A DNA stretch of 12,448 nt from JAVBOO01 sp031550435 (GTDB taxonomy: Bacteria > Bacillota > Clostridia > Lachnospirales > WRAX01): the NCBI GenBank assembly GCA_031550435.1, contig JAVBOO010000021.1, positions 1-12,448 on the forward strand, in the 5' to 3' direction. Each line of letters starts with the position of its first letter. Position 1 is the first letter of the stretch. Shown here piece by piece: positions 1 to 6,161 of the stretch. The translations under genes were made by a program, and so were the position numbers. Under the pieces are notes generated by a model. That model was not told the DNA's origin. It worked only from the letters and a program-made list of their open reading frames with translations, and did no database searches.

Positions 1-63
1 TTTGACGCACATCCCGATGATTTCTGCTTTGTTACGTTCGCTCCGATTTAACATTTCTCTCAT
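1..63 (-). CDS. Partial leftward gene, N-terminal 21 codons, unrecognised
   Basis: Reading leftward from an ATG at 63-61, the frame stays open to the window edge and begins MREMLNRSERNKAEIIG. An in-frame stop lies upstream, so the gene must start near here. A weak GGGAAG lies about ten bases before the ATG, and a second in-frame ATG at 54-52 is an alternative start. The peptide is charged, with no signal sequence or membrane segment, which suggests a cytoplasmic protein. Too little is present to assign a family, and a chance short open frame is possible. The gene would be divergent from the tRNA that follows. Confidence 0.35.
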   Translation of the reverse strand, partial: MREMLNRSERNKAEIIGMCVK

Positions 64-154
64 GCCTCTATTCTTCCCAGAGGTATGAAATTTTCTTGCG
101 TTTGTTAGCTATACTGAAATTATCATAAGTTAGCAGCACGGCAATAATTTATGC

Positions 155-183
155 TTGACTTAGCGGTTCGCTTTCACTATAAT
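155..183 (+). promoter_or_regulatory. Sigma-A type promoter of the tRNA-Arg gene
   Basis: TTGACT at 155-160 and a perfect TATAAT at 178-183 are separated by exactly 17 bases, a near-ideal housekeeping promoter. The predicted transcription start is about 190, only a few bases before the mature tRNA 5' end at 195. This points to a very short leader and a single-gene transcription unit. Confidence 0.85.
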
Positions 184-194
184 AGACTAGTCAT

Positions 195-267
195 TCGCCT
201 GTAGCGCAGAGGATAGCGCAGAGGTTTCCTAAACCTTTGGTCGGAGGTTCGACTCCTCTCAGGCGAG
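195..267 (+). tRNA. tRNA-Arg (anticodon CCT)
   Basis: The 73 bases fold into a complete cloverleaf. The acceptor stem TCGCCTG/CAGGCGA is seven perfect pairs (195-201 with 260-266), followed by TA at positions 8-9. The D stem is GCGC/GCGC. The anticodon stem is GAGGT/ACCTT with loop TTCCTAA, giving anticodon CCT, which reads the arginine codon AGG. The variable loop is five bases (TGGTC). The T arm is GGAGG-TTCGACT-CCTCT with one G-T pair, and the discriminator base is G267. CCA is not encoded, so it must be added after transcription. A strong promoter lies directly upstream and a terminator directly downstream, so it is transcribed alone. Confidence 0.96.
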
Positions 268-272
268 TTAGC

Positions 273-316
273 AAATAAAAAGGCTTTCGGTACAAACACC
301 GGAAGCCTTTTTATTT
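273..316 (+). terminator. Rho-independent terminator after tRNA-Arg
   Basis: The arms at 273-291 and 298-316 form a 19-bp stem with one G-T wobble around a 6-base loop (ACAAAC). The stem runs from an A-rich base into a GGCTTTCGGT core, so either strand yields a U-rich 3' side and the element could work in both directions. It begins 6 bases after the tRNA. Confidence 0.92.
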
Positions 317-393
317 GATTGAATGATCTTTGACTGACTACCGCTATAAAACTTTAGGTAAACACCGATAAAATCACTTTGGACGGATACTCG

Positions 394-489
394 GCTGATT
401 TAATCGGTGCATCCTCGTCCTTAGCAAACGTTATACGACCTTTGTGCGGAGCGGGATGCTTGCGGGCGCAACCGTTCGATTAAATCAGC
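394..489. repeat. Nested long-range inverted repeat, possible structured RNA
   Basis: GCTGATTTAATCG at 394-406 is the exact reverse complement of 477-489, a perfect 13-bp stem closing 70 bases. Just inside, GCATCC (409-414) pairs with GGATGC (454-459), and a small TTGC/GCAA hairpin lies at 460-471. The nesting fits one folded unit on either strand. I see no good promoter, and no known riboswitch or small-RNA motif. It may be a candidate RNA or a remnant of a mobile palindromic element. Confidence 0.5.
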
Positions 490-630
490 ACTCACTTAGA
501 TAATTCCCGATTTACTTTCTTTTTCGACAAGGAGCAAATTAAGTCAAATTAAGGCTGAAATACTATTTTTTGCTTCGAGGTGTGTATAAACCGCGCAATC
601 AAAACGGAACATTTTTTTCTTTGTTGCGTC

Positions 631-687
631 ATTATTACCGCGGAAGTTAAATACCTCATATAATACTTACGCGGTTACTTGGGCCGA
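631..687 (+). repeat. Intergenic hairpin repeat, copy A
   Basis: This 57-base unit matches the reverse complement of 8971-9027 at 51 of 57 positions with no gaps. It matches 6856-6908 (minus) with small indels. It contains an 11-position stem, ACCGCGGAAGT (637-647) with ACTTACGCGGT (665-675), interrupted by one G-A mismatch; the AT-rich loop is the variable part. The ends are ATTATT and GCCGA. It carries no coding potential and resembles REP- or MITE-like dispersed palindromes. Confidence 0.85.
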
Positions 688-689
688 GC

Positions 690-738
690 AGACGCTCTTA
701 GATACGCCGCCGCGCTACAATGCGGCATATCTGCGTCT
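690..738. repeat. Imperfect hairpin following repeat copy A
   Basis: GCCGC at 706-710 pairs with GCGGC at 722-726 around an 11-base loop. Outer segments AGAT (700-703) with ATCT (729-732) and AGAC (690-693) with GTCT (735-738) extend the stem through internal loops. The hairpin begins directly after copy A. It has no U-tract and so is not a canonical terminator. Confidence 0.45.
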
Positions 739-740
739 TA

Positions 741-773
741 CAACAAAATATGACGTTTTCCTATATTTTGTTG
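741..773. repeat. Perfect 11-bp inverted repeat
   Basis: CAACAAAATAT (741-751) and ATATTTTGTTG (763-773) are exact reverse complements around an 11-base spacer. The stem is AT-rich. There is no clear T-run after it, so it is more likely a protein-binding palindrome or RNA stem than a terminator. It lies about 150 bases upstream of the secreted-protein start codon. Confidence 0.55.
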
Positions 774-787
774 CCGAATTAATATTG

Positions 788-850
788 ATCCCCCGATTAA
801 ACCATGCGGTTTAATCACCCTTTATACCGCCCCGCGGGCCAAAGGGGGAT
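788..850 (+). promoter_or_regulatory. Possible three-way-junction leader RNA of the secreted-protein gene
   Basis: Three helices are compatible with one another. P1 is ATCCCCC (788-794) with GGGGGAT (844-850). P2 is GATTAAACC (795-803) with GGTTTAATC (808-816) around the loop ATGC. P3 is GCCC (829-832) with GGGC (836-839) around a 3-base loop. P1 and P2 abut with no intervening base, so they could stack. The element ends 58 bases before the ribosome binding site, within the likely 5' leader. It matches no riboswitch class I recognise. A cis-acting role is inference; the pairings are visible. Confidence 0.4.
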
Positions 851-922
851 TGAGGCACAAAATCAGGAATGGTATTGTCACCTCAAAAGACACAGAAAAT
901 TAAATAACGGAGGGATTTTGCT

Positions 923-1756
923 ATGCGAAAAAACGTATTTTCTAAGACTACGGCAATACTTTTATCGGTACTTTTGCCGGTGCTGTCATTCTGCGCAAAT
1001 GTGGGTGCGGCAGAAACGGAAGCAGCAAAAACTAAGCTTGTCAATCCCACAGCCTCGGGATTTATTGTCAGCGAAACAGCTGTTACCATAACTGTTGACG
1101 CCCCCGGAAACTATATAATCCAAACCGCCTTGCCCGCAAACGGACTGTATGAAAAGGAGGACACCGTTCTGTCTCTTTATGACGAAAAGACGGGGCTTCT
1201 GCTGGCTCAAAACGATAATTATGAGTTTAACGGTCAAAAAACCGACTATTCGCGCTTACTTGTAAGCCTGTTCGGCGGCAAAAGCTATACCTTGAAGGTA
1301 GCCGGAAAGTCAAAGCCGCTGACCGCATCGTATCTAACGATCCATAAAGCGGGAGAGCTGTACGTCGACACGACAAACGGCATGAACACCTCATTTTTCA
1401 GCGAGTTGTGCAAAGATTTTGAAAAAATCGCTCCGGCTTCCGACAAGTATAACTGCCTTTCTTATGCGCTCGGTATAAACTATATGAACACCTGGCCATG
1501 GGAAAGCGAACCGTCTGTAAACGATGTGGATATTTTCATGACCGAAAGAGGCTATATGAAAACGGAGCATCCTAATGAAAACTGTATCGTCGCTTACGGT
1601 AAAGACGATAAAATCGTTCACTTTTCAATGGTGAGTAACGGCATAGTTACCGCAAAGCTCGGCACTATGGAACTCGTGCGCCACTTTGAGATTGATACGT
1701 ATTTTTCGGATTCGGAGTTCGGCAAGCCTTTGGCCTTTTATGTTAAACAGCTTTAA
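923..1756 (+). CDS. Secreted protein with beta-rich middle domain and Cys/His C-terminal domain
   Basis: The gene encodes 277 residues. The start is fixed by CGGAGGG nine bases before the ATG. Residues 1-30 form a Sec signal peptide: positive MRKN, hydrophobic 9-24, and a cleavage region at VGA-AE. The cysteine in LSFC does not fit a lipobox. Residues 45-140 are beta-rich, and the motif DTVLSLYD...LLAQNDNY...YSRL followed by GGKSYTLKVAG resembles bacterial pre-peptidase C-terminal (PPC-like) domains. Residues 150-277 contain YNCLSYALG (Cys178), a WPWE segment, CIVAYG, IVHFSMV (His233) and AKLG...VRH. This Cys-then-His arrangement recalls NlpC/P60-like or uncharacterised DUF7689-type domains; the family name comes from memory. 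A cysteine hydrolase role is inferred only. The gene lies 60 bases before the SLH protein gene on the same strand, probably co-transcribed, and both products are exported. Confidence 0.85.
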   Translation: MRKNVFSKTTAILLSVLLPVLSFCANVGAAETEAAKTKLVNPTASGFIVSETAVTITVDAPGNYIIQTALPANGLYEKEDTVLSLYDEKTGLLLAQNDNYEFNGQKTDYSRLLVSLFGGKSYTLKVAGKSKPLTASYLTIHKAGELYVDTTNGMNTSFFSELCKDFEKIAPASDKYNCLSYALGINYMNTWPWESEPSVNDVDIFMTERGYMKTEHPNENCIVAYGKDDKIVHFSMVSNGIVTAKLGTMELVRHFEIDTYFSDSEFGKPLAFYVKQL

Positions 1757-1816
1757 AAGGACTTTAAAACATTACTTACAGGTGCATAACTCAACAGGCA
1801 AAACGGAGGAACTTTT

Positions 1817-3376
1817 ATGAAAAAAATATTTATACCCGTAATTCTAACGGGATTAATCTTTCTGCTGCAAGCAAATGTTTTTGCCGCGACAAACACTCAA
1901 AACCGCAATGCCATGCTGAAAGAAGTCAGTTTTTCCGCAGGTCAGATCATAGCTCAGACAACGGATGTTTCGGAAGAACAGATACTTCTAAACATAGAAA
2001 CAATAAAAAAAGATGTCTATACGGCCATGACAGGAACAATGGGAAAAACTGCGGTTCCGAAAGAAGATTATGCCTTGACTGCCGCGGAAATCGGCAATTT
2101 GATTAAAAACGTCAAGAAAACTGTCGGTGCCGATATTACCATCGAAGAAAAAACAAGTTTTAAAGATGCTACCGCTCAGTATCTGCGAGCAATGATATAC
2201 ATGCGTGACAATCAGCTCGATGTATCCGGCATATCACAACTCGAAGAACTTTACGCTTGCTTCTGGGGGCTGCAAATGTATCTTGTGCCGAATACGGATT
2301 TTGAGCAGGGCTGCAGTATTAAAGAAGTGTTGAGCTGCTATCGAGCCATTCAAACAGAGAATAAAAACAAGTTTTCGGCAATAGTCTCAAACTACAGAAT
2401 CAAACTCGATACGGAAGCAGGCGAAACCCTTATGCTGACAAAACTTGTGCCCGTAAACGACAAAGCGGTAGTCGAAGCTTCGTATTTTCAAAACGGCAAC
2501 AGAGTCTTCATGAATAAGCCTATAGATAATGCTTCGTTTCCTGAACTGCCTTTGGCACTCGGCACAAATCTTCTTTCTTTAAACGTCAGCTTCACCGAGA
2601 ATGATCTTCGCGTTTCACGAAGCTATACATTCTCGATTGACTATGCCAAATCCGACAGCAATTTGCTTACAGGTTTCACCTTAAACGGACGCAGTGCCGA
2701 TATCAATCAGCAAACCGGACAGGTTAGACTCACGCTTCCCGCAAGCATGAAACTCGGCAATCCGGATATAACCGCAGTGGTTTCGAAAGCCGCAAGCTAT
2801 GACTTTATACCCGAAAAGCCTGATTTTATAAAGCCGTTTGCGCTTGCCGTAACTTCGGAATCCGGATTTGTGAGAACGTATATAGTTTCAATCGAAAAAT
2901 CCGATAAAATCAGTTATCCTAAAAGTTTTTCCGACATAAACAACCCGTCGGTTTGGTACTATTCATATGTGTTGGAAGCCGCGGAAAAAGGGTTGCTGCC
3001 GGATTACGGCGACGGTATGTTTAATCCGCTTTCATTTATTACCGGCGAAGAACTTGCACTGATATTCAATCACGCGACAGGTATTAAGGATAATAAAGTA
3101 ATTTCCGATTTTTCGTCAAAAAACACAGTCACACGGGAAGAGCTGGCGTATTTGTGCCATAGCGTAATCAACGGCAGTCAAAATACAAACGGCGTTGACC
3201 TAAACTCTGTATTCACCGACTATGCGGAAACAAACGGGGTTTATGCCGAAAGCGTCCGGGCTGTATACAATATGAACATCATGACAGGCAGGGCAAAAGA
3301 CCGCTTCGAACCGAAAGCGTATGTCACAAAAGCGGAAGCTGCAAGCGTTATTCTAAGGTTATTGCGGCATGTTTAA
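1817..3376 (+). CDS. SLH-domain cell-surface protein
   Basis: The gene encodes 519 residues, starting at an ATG seven bases after CGGAGG. Residues 1-23 are a signal peptide (MKKIFIPVIL..., cleavage after NVFA). Residues 30-190 look helical and match nothing I recognise. Residues 195-280 are beta-rich. Residues 283-360 resemble a cadherin-like/DUF5018-type sandwich, with a phrase LTLPASMKLG and a closing strand FVRTYIVSIEK. SLH repeats form the C-terminus: a full one at about 369-422 (FSDINNPSVWYYSYV...FITGEELALIF), a shortened one at 431-452 keeping only the VTREELAYL half, and a full one at 466-517 (FTDYAETNGVYAESV...YVTKAEAASVILRL). SLH domains bind secondary cell-wall polysaccharide, so this protein probably stays on the surface. 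The partner or substrate is unknown. A strong terminator follows. Confidence 0.9.
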   Translation: MKKIFIPVILTGLIFLLQANVFAATNTQNRNAMLKEVSFSAGQIIAQTTDVSEEQILLNIETIKKDVYTAMTGTMGKTAVPKEDYALTAAEIGNLIKNVKKTVGADITIEEKTSFKDATAQYLRAMIYMRDNQLDVSGISQLEELYACFWGLQMYLVPNTDFEQGCSIKEVLSCYRAIQTENKNKFSAIVSNYRIKLDTEAGETLMLTKLVPVNDKAVVEASYFQNGNRVFMNKPIDNASFPELPLALGTNLLSLNVSFTENDLRVSRSYTFSIDYAKSDSNLLTGFTLNGRSADINQQTGQVRLTLPASMKLGNPDITAVVSKAASYDFIPEKPDFIKPFALAVTSESGFVRTYIVSIEKSDKISYPKSFSDINNPSVWYYSYVLEAAEKGLLPDYGDGMFNPLSFITGEELALIFNHATGIKDNKVISDFSSKNTVTREELAYLCHSVINGSQNTNGVDLNSVFTDYAETNGVYAESVRAVYNMNIMTGRAKDRFEPKAYVTKAEAASVILRLLRHV

Positions 3377-3396
3377 GTATTTATAGTCAATTAAAT

Positions 3397-3434
3397 TCAA
3401 AACCGTCCAAGCGAAGCTTGAGCGGTTTTGAGTT
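3397..3434 (+). terminator. Terminator after the SLH protein gene
   Basis: TCAAAACCG (3397-3405) pairs with CGGTTTTGA (3423-3431). The inner CAAGC/GCTTG stem closes a GAA loop after a short mismatch. The 3' arm itself supplies TTTTG and is followed by GTTT. The hairpin lies 21 bases after the stop codon. The A-rich 5' arm means it could also stop leftward transcripts. Confidence 0.75.
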
Positions 3435-3450
3435 TAACGCCCGACGTCCT

Positions 3451-3487
3451 ACAGTCGTTTAAGACTGGTATTGTCTTTAACGACTGT
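3451..3487. repeat. 15-bp inverted repeat in the convergent gap
   Basis: ACAGTCGTTTAAGAC (3451-3465) and GTCTTTAACGACTGT (3473-3487) pair at 14 of 15 positions around a 7-base loop. It has no clear U-tract on either strand. It lies between the ends of the SLH gene and the convergent SGNH-protein gene, so a role in 3'-end formation or mRNA stability is plausible. Confidence 0.6.
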
Positions 3488-3518
3488 AAATCGTAAAATT
3501 TATAAATAATGACTTTAT

Positions 3519-3568
3519 ACCGGTAACACCGTCTCAAGCTAACGAATCGATGACGGGTGCCGGTTCTT
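3519..3568. terminator. Hairpin directly after the SGNH-protein stop codon
   Basis: ACCGG (3519-3523) pairs with CCGGT (3560-3564). CACC then GTC (3527-3533) pairs with GAC and GGTG (3552-3559), with one bulged G. On the plus strand TCTTTT follows. On the minus strand the hairpin begins 4 bases after the TAA of the SGNH-protein gene but lacks a strong U-run. It may act in both directions or simply protect the 3' end. Confidence 0.5.
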
Positions 3569-4573
3569 TTAGCTTTTAGCGGCGTTTATTTCATTAAGAT
3601 ACTCGATATAGTCACTTTCCCATATTTTATTTGTTTCAGCGCTTCCGCCGGGGGTGCAGCCGCGTTTTTTCAAATCATTTGAAAGAAAGCTGCTTATTTT
3701 TACGGCTCCGAAATAGTTTGCGTGACCACTGTCGTACATGTCAGAATGAAAATCGAAGCCCATGGTTTCAGTATAGTCGTTCATTTTTATAAATTCCGTC
3801 TGCGGGCAGAACTGCTTGACTTTATCGATATAATTGTCAAAATAGTCTTTTCTGCATGACGGAGTTGTCATTAGTACCAAAGTTACGCCGTTTTTTTCAC
3901 AAAGAGCGGCGATTTTTTTAAGATATTCAAAATTTTTCGAATAGCTGTCGGATATTTCTTCGTAAACGCCTTCGTCAAAATACAATTGCGTGCCCGCTTT
4001 ATCAAGATAGACGTAGCCTCTCAATGCACTGCGCTTCTTCCCTTCGGTAAACAACTCCAGCGCATCGCTAAAGCTTTGAGCAGTCAGCTTCTTCCACTGA
4101 GTATGATAAGTGAAAAAATCATAAAAATAACCGTTAGAATCAATTTTTCTGCCGTTTGCCGCCGAAATCAGTTTTGCAAACGGGGCTACCACCGGAAAGT
4201 CAAGAAATTTAATCATTTGAGGATCTTCCGTATCAAAGCCGCGATTATCGGAAAAGCTCAGCCCTCTTATATCGAGATAAACATATTTGGTTTTTGTCTT
4301 CGCCAATTCCTGTTCGAGCAGATAGTAAGACGTATCCATAGACTGCTCGGGCCCGCCCAACACATAGGTTCTAAGCCGTGAATCTTTCCATATTTCCATA
4401 GGTGAAACAGCGCAATACACAAACGACGACCCTAGAAATATAGCGTCGAGGTTCCTGTCTTTGTTTTCACCCGTCAGTTTAATCGGATTAAAAACGCAAC
4501 CGAGAAAATTTATTATCGTAAACACTATTAAACAAAAAACAGTTGCCGCAATAAGCTTTTTTAATTTCACCAT
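3569..4573 (-). CDS. Membrane-anchored SGNH/DltD-like partner of an MBOAT acyltransferase
   Basis: I place the start at the ATG at 4573-4571 (334 residues, MVKLKKL...), 16 bases after the MBOAT stop codon. A longer frame reaching 4666 would add 31 residues that overlap the MBOAT gene out of frame and read like translated shadow. The start has only a weak GGGTGA site, so translation is probably coupled to the gene above it. Residues 5-28 form a single N-terminal membrane anchor, placing the rest outside the cell. The GSS motif at 48-50 (AIFLGSSF) matches the SGNH block I nucleophile region, probably Ser50. DSGH at 281-284 matches the block V Asp/His pair. Such proteins (AlgJ/AlgX- and DltD-like) accept the acyl group exported by their MBOAT partner and transfer it to an extracellular polymer. 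The acceptor polymer is not shown by the sequence. Confidence 0.85.
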   Translation of the reverse strand: MVKLKKLIAATVFCLIVFTIINFLGCVFNPIKLTGENKDRNLDAIFLGSSFVYCAVSPMEIWKDSRLRTYVLGGPEQSMDTSYYLLEQELAKTKTKYVYLDIRGLSFSDNRGFDTEDPQMIKFLDFPVVAPFAKLISAANGRKIDSNGYFYDFFTYHTQWKKLTAQSFSDALELFTEGKKRSALRGYVYLDKAGTQLYFDEGVYEEISDSYSKNFEYLKKIAALCEKNGVTLVLMTTPSCRKDYFDNYIDKVKQFCPQTEFIKMNDYTETMGFDFHSDMYDSGHANYFGAVKISSFLSNDLKKRGCTPGGSAETNKIWESDYIEYLNEINAAKS

Positions 4574-4589
4574 TTTTTCACCCGTGCAG

Positions 4590-6023
4590 CTAAAATTGGA
4601 AGTACAGGAATGTTTGAGGCTCGTAGCTTCCGCCGTACACTCCGAAGATAAGAATCGAGAACACAATGAGCAAATATATGGCCCACCTTAAGACCAAAGG
4701 TCTGTTTTTCAGCGCTTCCGCAAAACTAATCCTGAAAGAAAGTTTTTCGGATATCAGCAGACACGCAAGCCCAACAAAAGCAACAATATATTCTTTACTG
4801 TCAAGCCACTGAGTAAGAACCGCGCTCGATGGTAAGCTCCAGCCTGAAAAATTCAGTATACTCTTGCAGACATAAAGAGCGTCCGATATACTGTTAGCCC
4901 TGAAGAAAATCCAAGCAAAACAGCAGAGGCCGAAAGTCAGGAGTACGCTGAATATTCCGAAATCCCTTTTTTTGAACGGCCACAACAGTCTCTCGATAAC
5001 CTGGAAAAGCCAGTTCAGTATTCCCCAAACTATAAAGGTCAGCCCTGCCCCATGCCATAATCCGCTCACGAAAAACACTATGAAAAGATTCAGTATGCTG
5101 CGTTTTGAGCCTTTTTTGTTTCCTCCGAGCGGAAAGTATAAATAGTCCTTGAACCATGTTGAAAGCGAGATATGCCATCTCTGCCAGAACTCCCGTATAG
5201 ATTTTGAAAAATACGGCTTATCAAAGTTGACCATCAAGTCAAAGCCGAGTATGCACGCGCTGCCCCTTGCGATATCCGAATACGCTGAGAAATCACAGTA
5301 AATCTGAAACGCAAAGCACACGGTCGCAATTATAAATGTCAGGCCGTTATTCCCGTTATAAGGATAGTTATAAACAGCATTTACTATTACAGCAAGTCTG
5401 TCGGCAATTATCATTTTTTTGAGCAAACCCGCAGCTATGTAAAGCAGCCCTCTTCTCAAACGCTCAAAATCAAACTTTATTTTGCTTCTTAACTGATGCA
5501 GCAGGTTTCCTGCTCTTTCGATCGGGCCGGCGACAAGCTGTGGAAAAAACGAGATAAACAGCGCGTAAACAAAAAAGTCCTTCTCGGGTTTGATGCTGTC
5601 CCTATAAACATCTATGATGTAGCCAACGGTTTGAAACGTAAAAAACGATATTCCGACAGGCAAAAGCAGGTTTAGCACAGGCATGTTTATCCCGCTGCCC
5701 GGCAGCAGGTTAAAAAAGCCCTGCAAAAGTTCGGCCGTGAAATTGTAATACTTAAAAAAGAACAATATACCGAAGTTGACAGCAATACCCGCAGTTAAAG
5801 CAATTTTCCTGCCAAAACTTGATGATCTCGCGATAAAAAGCCCCGAAACATAGCTAACGGCGGTTGCGGTAAGCATCAGCAGTGAATATTCCGCATTCCA
5901 GCACATGTAAAAATAATAGCTCACAACCAAAAGCCAATACTTTTTAATCAGCTCGGGCAAACAAAAATAAACAAGGCATATTATTAAAAGAAAAACAATG
6001 TATTCGATCGAATTGAATTGCAT
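4590..6023 (-). CDS. AlgI-type MBOAT family O-acyltransferase
   Basis: The gene encodes 477 residues, normal for AlgI/DltB-type MBOAT proteins. Many hydrophobic segments show an integral membrane protein. The family hallmarks are all present: ISFFTFQTVGYIIDVYR (about 125-141), PQLVAGPIER (161-170), CDFSAYSDIARG (243-254), FWQRWHISLSTWFKDYLYFP (279-298, His284) and SGLWHGAGLTFIVWG (320-334, His324, the conserved catalytic-region histidine). It ends with the typical GxYG...FLYFQF. The protein moves acyl groups, usually acetyl, across the membrane for O-acylation of an exopolymer or peptidoglycan. The SGNH partner lies 16 bases downstream. A good promoter lies at 6091-6119. The ribosome binding site is unusual: AAGGAG sits 33 bases upstream of the ATG, beyond a hairpin. 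No polysaccharide synthesis genes are nearby. Confidence 0.93.
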   Translation of the reverse strand: MQFNSIEYIVFLLIICLVYFCLPELIKKYWLLVVSYYFYMCWNAEYSLLMLTATAVSYVSGLFIARSSSFGRKIALTAGIAVNFGILFFFKYYNFTAELLQGFFNLLPGSGINMPVLNLLLPVGISFFTFQTVGYIIDVYRDSIKPEKDFFVYALFISFFPQLVAGPIERAGNLLHQLRSKIKFDFERLRRGLLYIAAGLLKKMIIADRLAVIVNAVYNYPYNGNNGLTFIIATVCFAFQIYCDFSAYSDIARGSACILGFDLMVNFDKPYFSKSIREFWQRWHISLSTWFKDYLYFPLGGNKKGSKRSILNLFIVFFVSGLWHGAGLTFIVWGILNWLFQVIERLLWPFKKRDFGIFSVLLTFGLCCFAWIFFRANSISDALYVCKSILNFSGWSLPSSAVLTQWLDSKEYIVAFVGLACLLISEKLSFRISFAEALKNRPLVLRWAIYLLIVFSILIFGVYGGSYEPQTFLYFQF

Positions 6024-6027
6024 GCTG

Positions 6028-6062
6028 TTAGTATGCGGTGAAACGCTTCCGCATTGCTCCTT
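6028..6062 (-). promoter_or_regulatory. Distant Shine-Dalgarno, hairpin and 8-codon leader ORF before the MBOAT gene
   Basis: On the minus strand AAGGAG (6062-6057) is followed after two bases by a hairpin, ATGCGG (6054-6049) pairing with CCGCAT (6038-6033) around a 10-base loop. Nine more bases then lead to the MBOAT ATG at 6023. If the hairpin folds, the effective spacing drops from 33 to 11 bases. The same bases encode ATG-CGG-AAG-CGT-TTC-ACC-GCA-TAC-TAA (6054-6028), a possible 8-residue leader ending four bases before the MBOAT start. Its ATG is only two bases from AAGGAG, which argues against efficient leader translation. Confidence 0.4.
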
Positions 6063-6090
6063 GGCTTATTGAGTATATGTTCCGCTTAAG

Positions 6091-6119
6091 ATTATACAGC
6101 GGACGTGCTGTTTTGGCAA
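6091..6119 (-). promoter_or_regulatory. Sigma-A type promoter of the MBOAT-SGNH operon
   Basis: On the minus strand TTGCCA (6119-6114) and a perfect TATAAT (6096-6091) are separated by 17 bases. The expected transcription start is near 6084, giving a leader of about 60 bases that contains the hairpin and distant Shine-Dalgarno. The promoter sits just after the end of rnhA, so the acyltransferase pair is independent of it. Confidence 0.8.
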
Positions 6120-6161
6120 GTTTACGCAAAACCGAAAATGACTTTCCGATACATTACTGCG

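Larger units (their letters stand above)
318..922. other. 605-base gene-free stretch rich in inverted repeats
   Basis: I find no convincing coding region here; the open frames are short and lack ribosome binding sites. The stretch holds, in order, a nested long-range inverted repeat (394-489), a copy of the intergenic hairpin repeat (631-687), two further hairpins (690-738 and 741-773) and a possible three-way-junction leader (788-850). It ends at the ribosome binding site of the secreted-protein gene. Positions 490-630 are AT-rich and show nothing recognisable. I could not find a good -35/-10 pair for the downstream gene. Confidence 0.6.

Noticed and set aside
195..318. tRNA as an integration site for a mobile element
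   Set aside because: I see no duplicated tRNA 3' end, integrase or other mobile gene in the window.
323..352. Promoter-like TTGACT and TATAAA after the tRNA terminator
   Set aside because: The spacer is only about nine bases, far from the 16-18 needed.
923..1000. Lipoprotein signal peptide at LSFC
   Set aside because: The residue before the cysteine is Phe, where a lipobox needs a small residue (Gly, Ala or Ser). A standard signal peptidase I site (VGAA) follows.
804..1091. Open frame overlapping the start of the secreted-protein gene, and the minus-strand frames opposite it
   Set aside because: They lack ribosome binding sites, have low-complexity or arginine-rich shadow-like content, and overlap a gene with a clear signal peptide and a strong ribosome binding site.
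3569..4666. Longer N-terminus for the SGNH protein, starting at 4666
   Set aside because: The extra 31 residues overlap the MBOAT gene, lack a hydrophobic or family-like pattern, and precede an obvious Met-Val-Lys-Leu-Lys-Lys membrane anchor that starts just after the MBOAT stop codon.
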